This document shows, in pieces, positions 36,416-45,768 of a stretch of DNA of 64,000 nucleotides. The notes beneath the pieces are model-generated. The model did not search any database. It had not been told where the DNA came from and worked only from the letters and a program-made list of their open reading frames with translations. Origin of the DNA: Thalassobellus citreus (GTDB taxonomy: Bacteria; Bacteroidota; Bacteroidia; Flavobacteriales; Flavobacteriaceae); NCBI RefSeq assembly GCF_044385915.1, contig NZ_JBISCC010000120.1, positions 221,485-285,484 on the forward strand, written 5' to 3'. Position 1 is the stretch's first letter. Every line of letters starts with the position of its first letter. The translations under genes were made by a program, and so were the position numbers.

Positions 36416-39400
36416 ATGCAACTAAGTCAACCTTTCACTATATATAACGCTTCTGCTGGCAGCGGAAAGACCTTTACGCTAGTAAAAGCCTATTTAAAAA
36501 TTTTATTTAGGACGAGTAACCTCTATCTTTTTAAAAATATTTTAGCTATTACATTTACCAATAAGGCGGTTGCCGAAATGAAAGACCGTATTATTGATAC
36601 CTTAAAACAATTTTCTGATGCTGCTATTTTAGAATCTTCAGATGGTATGTTTCAAAGCATTTGTGAAGAATTGGAGATGGAACCAAAAACGATTCACGAA
36701 AAATCAAAAAAACTGCTAAATACTATTATACACAATTATGCTGCTTTTGATATATCGACTATTGATGGTTTTACACATAAATTGATTAGAACCTTTGCGC
36801 ATGATTTAAAACTACCTTTAAATTTTGAAGTTGAATTAGACCAAGACGCTCTTTTAAACGAAGCAGTGGATAGTCTTATAGCTAAAGCAGGAACAAATGA
36901 TGCCTTAACAAAAATTTTAATAGATTTTGCTATTGAAAAAGCCGATGACGATAAAAGTTGGGATGTGTCTTTTGATTTTAATAAGATTGCAAAACTACTG
37001 GTTAATGAAAACGACATTCCTTTTATTGAAACATTAAAAGACAAAACCTTAGACGATTTTAAGGTGCTAAAAAAACAGTTAAAAAAAGAGATTTCGGTTT
37101 TAGAAACAACTATAATTGATAATGCTAAAAGCGTTTTAACTTTAATTGAAGAAGCTGGTTTAGAATTCAACGATTTTTCTGGAAGCTATTTACCAAAACA
37201 TTTTAAAAAATTAGCCGACACCATTTTTGATGTTAATTTTAATGCCAAATGGCAAGAAGACCTAGAAACAAAAACACTTTACCCAAAACGTGTTACTAGC
37301 GAAATAGCTTCAATAATAGAACAAATTCAACCTAAAATAGCTACTGCTTTTAACGAAACTAAAACAGCCGTTTTTCACCTTAAATTTTTAAAAAGCTTTT
37401 ATAAAAACATAACACCATTATCAGTTTTAAACGCTATTAATAACGAATTAAAAATGCTGAAAGAAGATCAGAACAAAATGCTGATTTCAGAATTTAATAC
37501 TATTATTAGTAACGAAATTAAAAACCAGCCAACACCTTTTATTTACGAACGTATAGGTGAAAAGTTTAATCATTATTTTATTGATGAGTTTCAAGATACC
37601 TCAGAAATGCAATGGAATAATTTAATTCCGCTTTTAGGAAATTCATTAGCAACCGACACTGGAAGCACTATGTTAGTAGGCGATGCTAAACAAGCTATTT
37701 ACCGTTGGCGTGGTGGAAAAGCAGAACAATTTATTGGCTTGTTTAATAATGATAATCCGTTTTACATTGAAAAAAGCGTTAAAAATCTACCAACAAATTA
37801 TAGAAGTTTAAAAGAAGTCGTTCAATTTAATAATGGTTTTTTTAAATTTCTTTCATCTCACGTTTTTAGTAAAAAAGATTACGAAACACTTTATGAACAC
37901 GCCCCTCAAAACAGCTCAAAAGATGAAAGTGGTTATGTAGAATTATCTTTTTTAGATATTGATAAAGACGATGATAGAAATCTTGCCTTTTCAGAAAGCG
38001 TTTTAAGAACCATTACTAATTGTTTAGAAAACAATTACACATTACAAGATATTTGTGTTTTAGTAAGGAAGAAAAAAGAAGGTGTCGCTGTGGCAAATTG
38101 TTTAAGTCAGCATGAAATACCCATTGTATCATCAGAGACCTTACTTATTTCAAATTCTACCGAAGTAAATTTCATAAATGATTTACTAACGCTTTTAATT
38201 CAACCAAAAAATAACGAAAAAAAGATTTCAGCTTTAAATTATCTAACAACTTTATTTGATATTGAAGACAAGCACGAATTCTTTATCAATCATATTAATT
38301 TATCAATTTCTGATTTATTTGAAAGTTTTGAAGCTTTCCATGTCTTTATAAATAATAACGCTTTGCTTCAGCTACCTCTTTATGATTTAGCCGAAACCAT
38401 TGTACGTGAATTTAATTTGGTTAAAACATCTAATGCTTACATTCAATTTTATTTAGATATTGTTTTAGATTTTTCACAAAAAAAAGGATCGGATATCTCT
38501 GGATTTTTATCCTACTTTGAAAAGAAAAAAGAAAGCTTAAGTATTATATCTCCTAAAGGACAAAATGCGGTTCAAATTATGACTATTCACAAGTCTAAAG
38601 GTTTAGAGTTTCCTGTTGTTATATTTCCTTTTGCCGATTTAGATATTTATAGAGAATTAGAGCCTAAAGAGTGGTTCCCGTTAGACAAAGAAAAATACAA
38701 TGGCTTTTCGCACACCTTATTAAATTATAATAAAGATTTTGAATATTATGGTGAAGCAGGATTACATATATACACCAACCACAAATCGGAACAAGAATTA
38801 GATAACATAAATTTACTTTATGTAAGTTTAACACGTGCTGCCGAACAATTGTACATCATCACCAAAAATGATAGTGCATTAAAAGGCGATGCTAAATCAA
38901 AAAAATATTCAGGGCTATTTATAAATTATTTACAACATATTAATGTTTGGAATGATTCGCAATTGGTTTATACTTTTGGAAACCCGAAAAGAGATACGCA
39001 AAATATCTTAAAATCAAAAGAAACAAATATTCAGCAAGAATTTATATCTACTTCAAAAGAAGATCATAATATAAAAGTAGTTACAAAATCTGGATTCTTA
39101 TGGGATACTAATCAAGAAGAAGCTATAGAGAAAGGAAATCTTATTCATAATATTATGGCTCATATAAATACAGAGTCAGATATTGATTCTGTAATAGCAG
39201 ATTTTACTAATACAGGTACTATAAATACCGAACAAGCAAGCATTATAAAAAGCACCGCATTACAAATTGTAAACCATCCATTATTAGAAACATATTTCAC
39301 CTCAAGTTACATTATATATAATGAACGTGATATTATTACTAAAGATGGTATGGTTTTAAGACCAGATAGAGTTGTAATAAATTCGAATAACGAAGCTACA

Positions 39401-39547
39401 ATTATTGATTATAAAACAGGAATAGTAGACAAAAAGCACGAACAACAATTGCAATCATACCAAGATGTTTTAGAAGACATGGAAATCACTGTAAAAAAGA
39501 AAATATTGATATACACAAATAGTGATATTAAAGTAAAAGAAATATAA
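36416..39547 (+). CDS. UvrD/AddA-like helicase-nuclease
   Basis: About 1043 residues. Walker A (NASAGSGKTFTLVKAYL) lies at the very N-terminus, followed by FKNILAITFTNKAVAEMKDRI, the Walker B DEFQDTSEMQWN, GDAKQAIYRWRGG, and the helicase motif IMTIHKSKGLEFPVVIFP with LLYVSLTRAAEQLYI. The C-terminus carries a RecB-type nuclease motif, IIDYKTG. Together these are the parts of AddA, and the AddB-like gene at 41377 is the natural partner for end resection. A Met five codons upstream (36401) is possible, but TATCTTGT just before it looks like a -7 box, favouring the start used here. Confidence 0.88.
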   Translation: MQLSQPFTIYNASAGSGKTFTLVKAYLKILFRTSNLYLFKNILAITFTNKAVAEMKDRIIDTLKQFSDAAILESSDGMFQSICEELEMEPKTIHEKSKKLLNTIIHNYAAFDISTIDGFTHKLIRTFAHDLKLPLNFEVELDQDALLNEAVDSLIAKAGTNDALTKILIDFAIEKADDDKSWDVSFDFNKIAKLLVNENDIPFIETLKDKTLDDFKVLKKQLKKEISVLETTIIDNAKSVLTLIEEAGLEFNDFSGSYLPKHFKKLADTIFDVNFNAKWQEDLETKTLYPKRVTSEIASIIEQIQPKIATAFNETKTAVFHLKFLKSFYKNITPLSVLNAINNELKMLKEDQNKMLISEFNTIISNEIKNQPTPFIYERIGEKFNHYFIDEFQDTSEMQWNNLIPLLGNSLATDTGSTMLVGDAKQAIYRWRGGKAEQFIGLFNNDNPFYIEKSVKNLPTNYRSLKEVVQFNNGFFKFLSSHVFSKKDYETLYEHAPQNSSKDESGYVELSFLDIDKDDDRNLAFSESVLRTITNCLENNYTLQDICVLVRKKKEGVAVANCLSQHEIPIVSSETLLISNSTEVNFINDLLTLLIQPKNNEKKISALNYLTTLFDIEDKHEFFINHINLSISDLFESFEAFHVFINNNALLQLPLYDLAETIVREFNLVKTSNAYIQFYLDIVLDFSQKKGSDISGFLSYFEKKKESLSIISPKGQNAVQIMTIHKSKGLEFPVVIFPFADLDIYRELEPKEWFPLDKEKYNGFSHTLLNYNKDFEYYGEAGLHIYTNHKSEQELDNINLLYVSLTRAAEQLYIITKNDSALKGDAKSKKYSGLFINYLQHINVWNDSQLVYTFGNPKRDTQNILKSKETNIQQEFISTSKEDHNIKVVTKSGFLWDTNQEEAIEKGNLIHNIMAHINTESDIDSVIADFTNTGTINTEQASIIKSTALQIVNHPLLETYFTSSYIIYNERDIITKDGMVLRPDRVVINSNNEATIIDYKTGIVDKKHEQQLQSYQDVLEDMEITVKKKILIYTNSDIKVKEI

Positions 39548-39851
39548 TCTTCCCTTATTAATTTATAAATACTGATTCTTTGAATTAAATCCTTATCTGA
39601 TTTTTCCACTCAAAAAAGCTTTAAAAATTGAAAAACTGCTTTTAAACGAATAAAATTGGGCTATCAACCTTAATTTTTTAAAAAATTTAAGACAAAAAAG
39701 AGGAATCTACTCACAGTAAATTATTCATGATTAAAAAAGCATCTATTAGCGAATTTTAAAGGGTTCATTGAGGTTTAAAAACAAAAAATATTATCTAAAA
39801 TCGTTCTGAACTATCGATGAATAGTAGTTTTATCCATTTTTTTTATATATT
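39548..39851. other. AT-rich spacer before the OmpA gene
   Basis: About 300 bases with no open frame of note, no tRNA-like fold and no strong hairpin seen. Its right end leads into the OmpA promoter. Confidence 0.6.
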
Positions 39852-39859
39852 TATCTTTG
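39852..39859 (+). promoter_or_regulatory. -7 box of the OmpA gene
   Basis: TATCTTTG, an exact consensus match 62 bases before the ATG. No clear TTTG -33 element is present, only T-rich sequence. Confidence 0.6.
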
Positions 39860-39921
39860 TTAATAAAATTTAACAACTTACTTTTGTTCACGATTAACAC
39901 TTAAAAATTAAACTTTTGAAT

Positions 39922-41298
39922 ATGAAAAATCTTAGCAGATTATTGTTCGCTATGTTGCTTGTACTTGGTTATAGCAACGCTAATGCGCAAGACCAAAACA
40001 ACCCATGGCAAATTAGCATTGGGGCAAACGCTGTAGACGCTTATCCTAATGGAGATGGCGGTCTTTTTAGTGAAACTATTTTTGATGAATTCGCCAATGT
40101 AACTGATCACTGGAACATCTTACCTTCTTTATCAACTATCTCTGTATCTAAATACGTAGGTGATGGTTTCTCTTTTGGAGTTGCTGGTTCATTAAATAAA
40201 ATTGATAAATGGGGAGACATTAGCGTTAACCCTGACACAACAAACAAAGTAGATGATTTATCTTACTACGGTCTTGATGGTACTATCAAGTACAATTTCT
40301 TAGAAGGAACTACTCTTGATCCTTATTTAGGAGTTGGAGGTGGTTACACTTGGATTGATGAAGTTGGAGCTGGTACCTTAAACGGAACTCTTGGTTTAAA
40401 TGTTTGGTTCAATGATAATGTTGGTTTAACAATTCAAACTTCATATAAACATGCTTTTGAAGATTACTTAACAACACATTTCCAACATACTGCTGGTATC
40501 TCTATCAAATTTGGTGGAACTGATACTGACGGTGATGGTATATATGACAAAGATGATGCTTGTCCAGATGTTGCTGGTTTAGAAGCTTTCAATGGTTGTC
40601 CTGATACTGATGGTGATGGTATTGAAGATAGCAAAGATTCTTGTCCTAACGAAGCTGGTTTAGCTGAACTTAATGGATGTCCTGATGCTGACGGTGACGG
40701 TGTTGCTGATAAAGATGATAACTGTCCTTCTGTTGCTGGATTAAAAGCTTTAGCTGGATGTCCTGATGCTGATGGTGATGGTGTAACTGATGGTGATGAC
40801 AAATGTGTTAACACTGCTGGTCCTGCTGCTAACAATGGTTGTCCTTGGCCAGATACTGATGGTGATAGCGTTTTAGACAAAGATGATAAATGTCCTACTG
40901 TTAAAGGTACTGTTGCTAACAATGGTTGTCCTGAAGTAAGTGAAGAAGTTCAAGCAACTCTTAATGAGTATGCTAAAACTATCTTATTTGATACAGGTAA
41001 AGCTTCTATCAAATCTCAATCTGAGGCTGTATTAGCTGATATTATTGCAATTCTAAAAGAATACCCTACAGCTAAATTTACTGTTGAAGGTCATACTGAT
41101 AGTGTTGGTAGTGAAAAACTAAACCAAAGATTATCTGACTCTAGAGCTAATTCTGTTAAAGAATACTTAGTTGGTCATGGTATTGATGCTTTTAGATTAT
41201 CTGCTCTTGGATATGGTGAAGCTAAACCAATTGATTCTAACAAGACTCGTAAAGGTAGAGCTAACAACAGACGTGTTGAAATTAACTTAGCAAAATAA
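39922..41298 (+). CDS. OmpA family outer membrane protein with TSP3 repeats
   Basis: 458 residues starting at the ATG (a TTG two codons earlier is less likely). A signal peptide ends near ANAQ (about 22), followed by an eight-stranded OmpA-like beta-barrel (about 25-200). Five or so thrombospondin type 3-like repeats (about 203-340) share the pattern DxDGDGxxDxxDxCP-GLxxxNGCP, each binding calcium. A C-terminal OmpA/peptidoglycan-binding domain (about 350-455) includes TVEGHTDSVGSEKLNQRLS and NRRVEI. It anchors the outer membrane to the cell wall and is likely abundant. Confidence 0.95.
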   Translation: MKNLSRLLFAMLLVLGYSNANAQDQNNPWQISIGANAVDAYPNGDGGLFSETIFDEFANVTDHWNILPSLSTISVSKYVGDGFSFGVAGSLNKIDKWGDISVNPDTTNKVDDLSYYGLDGTIKYNFLEGTTLDPYLGVGGGYTWIDEVGAGTLNGTLGLNVWFNDNVGLTIQTSYKHAFEDYLTTHFQHTAGISIKFGGTDTDGDGIYDKDDACPDVAGLEAFNGCPDTDGDGIEDSKDSCPNEAGLAELNGCPDADGDGVADKDDNCPSVAGLKALAGCPDADGDGVTDGDDKCVNTAGPAANNGCPWPDTDGDSVLDKDDKCPTVKGTVANNGCPEVSEEVQATLNEYAKTILFDTGKASIKSQSEAVLADIIAILKEYPTAKFTVEGHTDSVGSEKLNQRLSDSRANSVKEYLVGHGIDAFRLSALGYGEAKPIDSNKTRKGRANNRRVEINLAK

Positions 41299-41334
41299 AA
41301 AACTAGTAAATAGTTTTAATAAATAAGTTTTACA

Positions 41335-41366
41335 AAAAACGCTTCGGATATCCGAAGCGTTTTTTA
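41335..41366. terminator. Palindromic terminator after OmpA
   Basis: AACGCTTCGGAT (41338-41349) is followed directly by its inverse ATCCGAAGCGTT (41350-41361), with A and T runs on either side. It starts only ~15 bases before the next gene. Confidence 0.88.
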
Positions 41367-41376
41367 TTTTTATAGA

Positions 41377-44136
41377 ATGACAACTTTCATTTTTGATGTT
41401 TTAAAAGATTTACAAAATAGCTATGTAAATCTTTCTCAAGTAACCTTTGTACTTCCTAGTAAAAGAGCTGGTGTGTTTTTAAAGCATCAACTTTCAAAAA
41501 CTACTAACCAAACCATTTTTGCTCCTGAAATAATTAGCATTGAAGAGTTTGTTGAAGAACTCTCTCAACTAAAAACAGTTTCAAATACCGAACTCCTTTT
41601 CGAGTTTTATAATAGCTATACTAAACTAACAAAAAAAGAAAAGCAAGATTCTTTTGAATCCTTTTCAAAATGGGCACAAATATTACTTCAGGATTTTAAT
41701 GAAATAGACAGATACTTAATTCCTCAAGATAAAATATTTAATTACTTAAGTGCTATTCAAGATTTAAAACACTGGTCTTTAGAAGAAGAAAAAACAGAGT
41801 TTGTAAAAAACTATCTATCCTTTTGGAATAAACTTTACAACTATTATAATCACTTTACAGAAGCGCTTTTAAAGCAAAACATAGGTTATCAAGGTTTAAT
41901 CTATAGACAGGCAGTTAATAATTTAAAAAATTATATTGGCAATAATTCTGAAAAGCAACATGTTTTTTTAGGCTTTAACGCTCTAAATACGGCAGAAGAA
42001 ACCATAATACAAGAACTCCTTGAAAACAAACTAGCAAAAACCTATTGGGATATTGATACTGTTTTTATAAACAATCCTAAGCATGATGCAGCTTTATTTA
42101 CAAGAGAACACAAAACAAAATGGAAACACTTTGAAAACAATCCTTTTAATTGGGTAACTACTAATTATTCGAAAGAAAAAAACATCTCAGTGTTTGGAAT
42201 TCCAAAAAACATAGGACAAACTAAATATATTGGATCCTTATTAAAATCAATACAAAATGAAAATAAGTCGCTCCAAAATACAGCCGTTATTTTAGGTGAT
42301 GAAAACTTATTAATTCCTGTATTAAATTCAATTCCTAAAAACATAGAAGCCCTAAATATAACCATGGGGTTTCCATTAAAAAATACTCCTTTATCCTCGC
42401 TTTTTGAAGCCTTATTTCATATTCATAAAAACCAATCAAACACTTTCTATTATAAAGATGTAATAAATATTCTATCGCATCAATTTATAAGACCTTTATT
42501 CTTAATTGACGATGTAGATTACGCATCACAAATAATAGAAACCATAGATGCTAATAATATTGTTTATTTAACAACAGTTCGTTTAAAACAAATAGCTAAA
42601 AGGTCAACTAAAATTATTGATTTGTTATTTTCCAATTGGGAAACATCAATTGATTTAGCTCTAAAAAACTGCTCACAATTAATACTAACCATAAAAAACT
42701 ATTTAGATAGCGACAAAGATTCTAACGTACTTTCACTAGAATATTTATTTCGTTTTAACGAATTATTTAATGAGCTTATAAGATTAAATACAGATTATAA
42801 TCATATTAAAGATGTATCAACCTTATTTAGTATTTATAAAGAATTATTAAGCTCTGAAACCTTAGACTTTCAAGGCGAACCTTTACAAGGTTTACAAATA
42901 ATGGGGATGTTAGAATCTCGTGTTTTAGATTTTGAAACCGTTATTATATCATCTGTTAACGAAGGCGTACTTCCGTCAGGAAAAAGTAATAATTCTTTTA
43001 TTCCTTTTGATGTTAAAATAGAAAACAGCTTACCTACTTATAAAGAAAAAGATGCGGTTTACACCTACCATTTTTATCGCCTTTTACAGCGCGCAAAAAA
43101 CGTTTATATTCTTTACAATACGGAAGCCGATATTTTAACTGGTGGTGAAAAAAGCAGATTTATTACACAATTAGAATTAGAAGGTATTCACCATATTAAT
43201 CATCAAATAATAGCACCACAAGTTCCTGTTATTACGCCTACTCTAAATGTTGTTGAAAAGACACCTGATTTACAATTAAAACTTAAAGAACTTGCTGAAA
43301 AAGGGTTTTCTCCATCATCACTAACAAATTATATTAGGAATCCTATTGATTTTTATTATCAAAAAATTTTAAAAATTAGAGAACATAATGATGTTGAAGA
43401 AACTGTTGCTGCCAACACTTTAGGAACCGTTGTACATAATACTCTTGAAGATTTCTACAAACCTTTAATAGGTACGTTTTTATCAATTGAAATTATCAAA
43501 AATCTTAAAAAAGATATCGATAAAACCGTAACACATCATTTTTCTGATGTTTATAAAGAAGGAGACATCACTAAAGGGAAAAATCTAATTATTTATGAAA
43601 TTGCTAAACGCTATGTTTCTAATTTCTTAGACATGGAAATGAAAGAACTAAAAGCTGGTAACGAGATAAAAATACTTGCTATAGAGTTAGAAAACAGAGT
43701 ACAAATTGATATACCAGAATTAGATTTCCCGGTAATACTTACAGGAAAAGTAGATAGAGTAGACGCATACAATGGCATAACCAGAATAATAGATTATAAA
43801 ACTGGTCGTGTAGAACAAAATAAGGTGGAAGTTGTAAATTGGGAAGACATAAATACAGATTATACCAAATATAGCAAAAGCTTTCAAATACTAACTTATG
43901 CCTATATGATGCAACTTTCTAAAGATGTAAACCTTCCTATTGAAGCTGGCATTATTTCTTTTAAAAACTTAAGTGCTGGATTTTTAAAATTTGCTAAAAA
44001 GGATAAACCTGGTAATCATGCTAAAAAAGACACATTAATTACGAATGAAACCCTCGATAATTTTTATAAAGAACTGAAACATCTTATTTTAGAGATTTGT
44101 AATATTAATATTCCTTTTACAGAAAAAGAAGTGTAA
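41377..44136 (+). CDS. AddB-like PD-(D/E)XK nuclease
   Basis: 919 residues. The N-terminal half resembles an inactivated helicase (VTFVLPSKRAGVFLKHQL lacks a canonical Walker A). The C-terminal nuclease domain (about 645-915) begins SPSSLTNYIRNPIDFYYQKIL and contains ILTGKVDRVD and the RecB-type catalytic triad region IIDYKTGRVEQ. This is the AddB arrangement, and the AddA-like gene lies just upstream across ompA. They probably form the double-strand-break resection complex of this organism, replacing RecBCD. No iron-sulfur cysteine set was noted. Confidence 0.85.
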   Translation: MTTFIFDVLKDLQNSYVNLSQVTFVLPSKRAGVFLKHQLSKTTNQTIFAPEIISIEEFVEELSQLKTVSNTELLFEFYNSYTKLTKKEKQDSFESFSKWAQILLQDFNEIDRYLIPQDKIFNYLSAIQDLKHWSLEEEKTEFVKNYLSFWNKLYNYYNHFTEALLKQNIGYQGLIYRQAVNNLKNYIGNNSEKQHVFLGFNALNTAEETIIQELLENKLAKTYWDIDTVFINNPKHDAALFTREHKTKWKHFENNPFNWVTTNYSKEKNISVFGIPKNIGQTKYIGSLLKSIQNENKSLQNTAVILGDENLLIPVLNSIPKNIEALNITMGFPLKNTPLSSLFEALFHIHKNQSNTFYYKDVINILSHQFIRPLFLIDDVDYASQIIETIDANNIVYLTTVRLKQIAKRSTKIIDLLFSNWETSIDLALKNCSQLILTIKNYLDSDKDSNVLSLEYLFRFNELFNELIRLNTDYNHIKDVSTLFSIYKELLSSETLDFQGEPLQGLQIMGMLESRVLDFETVIISSVNEGVLPSGKSNNSFIPFDVKIENSLPTYKEKDAVYTYHFYRLLQRAKNVYILYNTEADILTGGEKSRFITQLELEGIHHINHQIIAPQVPVITPTLNVVEKTPDLQLKLKELAEKGFSPSSLTNYIRNPIDFYYQKILKIREHNDVEETVAANTLGTVVHNTLEDFYKPLIGTFLSIEIIKNLKKDIDKTVTHHFSDVYKEGDITKGKNLIIYEIAKRYVSNFLDMEMKELKAGNEIKILAIELENRVQIDIPELDFPVILTGKVDRVDAYNGITRIIDYKTGRVEQNKVEVVNWEDINTDYTKYSKSFQILTYAYMMQLSKDVNLPIEAGIISFKNLSAGFLKFAKKDKPGNHAKKDTLITNETLDNFYKELKHLILEICNINIPFTEKEV

Positions 44137-44979
44137 ATGATTTTAAAACAAGATTTTATAATTGAAGGCAAGCATCAAAAACCTATTTTGATGGATGTTA
44201 CGTATCTTCAAAATAAAACAAACCTACCAATAATCATATTTTGTCACGGCTATAAAGGCTTTAAAGATTGGGGCCCTTGGAATGTAATGGCAGAAGCTTA
44301 TGCTAAAGCTAATTTCTGTTTTATAAAATTCAACTTTTCTCATAATGGCGGTACTATAGAACAGCCCATAGATTTTCCAGACCTTGAAGCTTTTGGGAAT
44401 AATAATTACACAAAAGAATTAGACGATTTAGAATCTGTAATTAATTGGGTTTCTGAGAATGATATTATAAAGAATATTTCAAACATAACAAATATTAACT
44501 TAATAGGACACAGTAGAGCCGGAGGTATAGTTTCTATAAAAGCAGAAGAAAATAATCGAATTAAAAAAGTTATTAGTTTAGCAGGTGTTAGTAGTTTTCG
44601 TAAAAGAACATCAACAACAGGCGATTTAAAACAATGGAAAAAAGACGGTGTTAAATACGTTTTAAACGGACGCACCAAGCAACAAATGCCACATTATTAT
44701 CAGTTTTACGAAGACTTTATAAAAAATGAAGAACGCCTAACTATAAAACGAGCAGTATCTAATTTAAGCATACCCCATTTAATAATTCATGGCACCAATG
44801 ATACAAGCGTATTAATTGATGAAGCAGAAAACCTTCACAAATGGAATTCTAATAGCCAATTAAAGCTTATAGAAGGTGCTAATCATGTTTTTGGAGCCCA
44901 ACATCCTTGGAGCAAAGATTCATTACCAGATCATTTAAACCAAGTAATAAAAATAACCACAGACTTTTTAAAGCAATAA
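44137..44979 (+). CDS. Alpha/beta hydrolase (dienelactone hydrolase-like)
   Basis: 280 residues. The oxyanion region is IIIFCHGYKGFKDWG, the nucleophile elbow GHSRAGG has Ser126, an acidic residue lies near HGTNDTSV, and the catalytic His is in EGANHVFGAQHPW. There is no signal peptide. It starts on the base after the AddB stop, so it is surely co-transcribed. It is an esterase or acyl-hydrolase of unknown substrate. Confidence 0.9.
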   Translation: MILKQDFIIEGKHQKPILMDVTYLQNKTNLPIIIFCHGYKGFKDWGPWNVMAEAYAKANFCFIKFNFSHNGGTIEQPIDFPDLEAFGNNNYTKELDDLESVINWVSENDIIKNISNITNINLIGHSRAGGIVSIKAEENNRIKKVISLAGVSSFRKRTSTTGDLKQWKKDGVKYVLNGRTKQQMPHYYQFYEDFIKNEERLTIKRAVSNLSIPHLIIHGTNDTSVLIDEAENLHKWNSNSQLKLIEGANHVFGAQHPWSKDSLPDHLNQVIKITTDFLKQ

Positions 44980-44982
44980 ATA

Positions 44983-45699
44983 ATGACAACTAAACAAATA
45001 ACTAAAATTAATTGGTATGAAAATGCTGAAAAAATATTTATTGCTACAGATTGTATTATTTTCGGTTTTGATGAAGGCATTTTAAAACTTCTTGTTTTTG
45101 AAAGACTTGTAAATCCTTTAAAAGGCGAATTATCACTTATTGGTAGTTTTGTAAAACCTAATGAAACAGCACCTCAAGCAGCTCATAGAGTTTTAAAAGA
45201 AATTACAGGGCTTGATAATATTTTTATGGAAGAGCTAAAAACCTATACTGAGGTTGATAGAGATTCTGGAGCACGCTGTATATCTATTGGGCAATATGCT
45301 TTAATTCGCATAGATGAATATGATAAAGAACTTGTAGATAAACATGGAGCCCTTTGGTATGAAGTAGATAAGCTTCCTGAGCTTGTTTTAGACCATAATG
45401 AAATGGTTCAAGACGCTTTAAACCGTTTACGTAGAAAATCTAAATTTTACCCTATTGGTATTGAATTATTACCAAAAAAGTTTACCATTCCACAAATACA
45501 AAATCTTTATGAGGTCATTCATCAAAAGAAACTAGATTCTAGAAATTTTAGAAAAAAATTACTCTCTTTAAAACTCCTTATTCCTTTAAACGAAAAGGAT
45601 ATGTCTGGCTCTAAAAAAGGTGCTTTTTTATATAAATTTGATTATAAAAAATATAAAAAGTTAGAGGAAAATGGTTTTAATTTTTCTCTTTTTAAATAA
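44983..45699 (+). CDS. Nudix-domain transcriptional regulator (NrtR/AraR type)
   Basis: 238 residues. The N-terminal Nudix fold (about 20-150) has a degenerate Nudix box: GSFVKPNETAPQAAHRVLKEITG lacks the catalytic REUxEE glutamates. The C-terminal winged helix (about 160-230) has FTIPQIQNLYEVIHQKKLDSRNFRKKL. This is the layout of NrtR-family regulators, which in Bacteroidota often sense sugars (AraR in Bacteroides). It is convergent with an aldose epimerase gene, which fits a sugar-related role by inference. Confidence 0.85.
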   Translation: MTTKQITKINWYENAEKIFIATDCIIFGFDEGILKLLVFERLVNPLKGELSLIGSFVKPNETAPQAAHRVLKEITGLDNIFMEELKTYTEVDRDSGARCISIGQYALIRIDEYDKELVDKHGALWYEVDKLPELVLDHNEMVQDALNRLRRKSKFYPIGIELLPKKFTIPQIQNLYEVIHQKKLDSRNFRKKLLSLKLLIPLNEKDMSGSKKGAFLYKFDYKKYKKLEENGFNFSLFK

Positions 45700-45704
45700 A
45701 AATT

Positions 45705-45738
45705 AAAATCCCCGTAATGCTATCATTATGGGGATTTT
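45705..45738. terminator. Bidirectional terminator
   Basis: AAAATCCCCGTAATG (45705-45719), loop CTAT, CATTATGGGGATTTT (45724-45738). It is a 15-bp stem with a T run, placed between the convergent Nudix regulator and epimerase genes. Confidence 0.9.
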
Positions 45739-45768
45739 TTATATAATTTTTATTTAAACCTTTACAAT

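Noticed and set aside
40464..40922. 152-residue minus-strand frame with Ser/Pro repeats
   Set aside because: Antisense of the OmpA calcium-binding repeats; a compositional shadow.
40500..40935. Tandem DNA repeats as a possible CRISPR or minisatellite
   Set aside because: They encode the TSP3 calcium-binding repeats of OmpA in frame. No repeat-spacer array was seen anywhere in the window.
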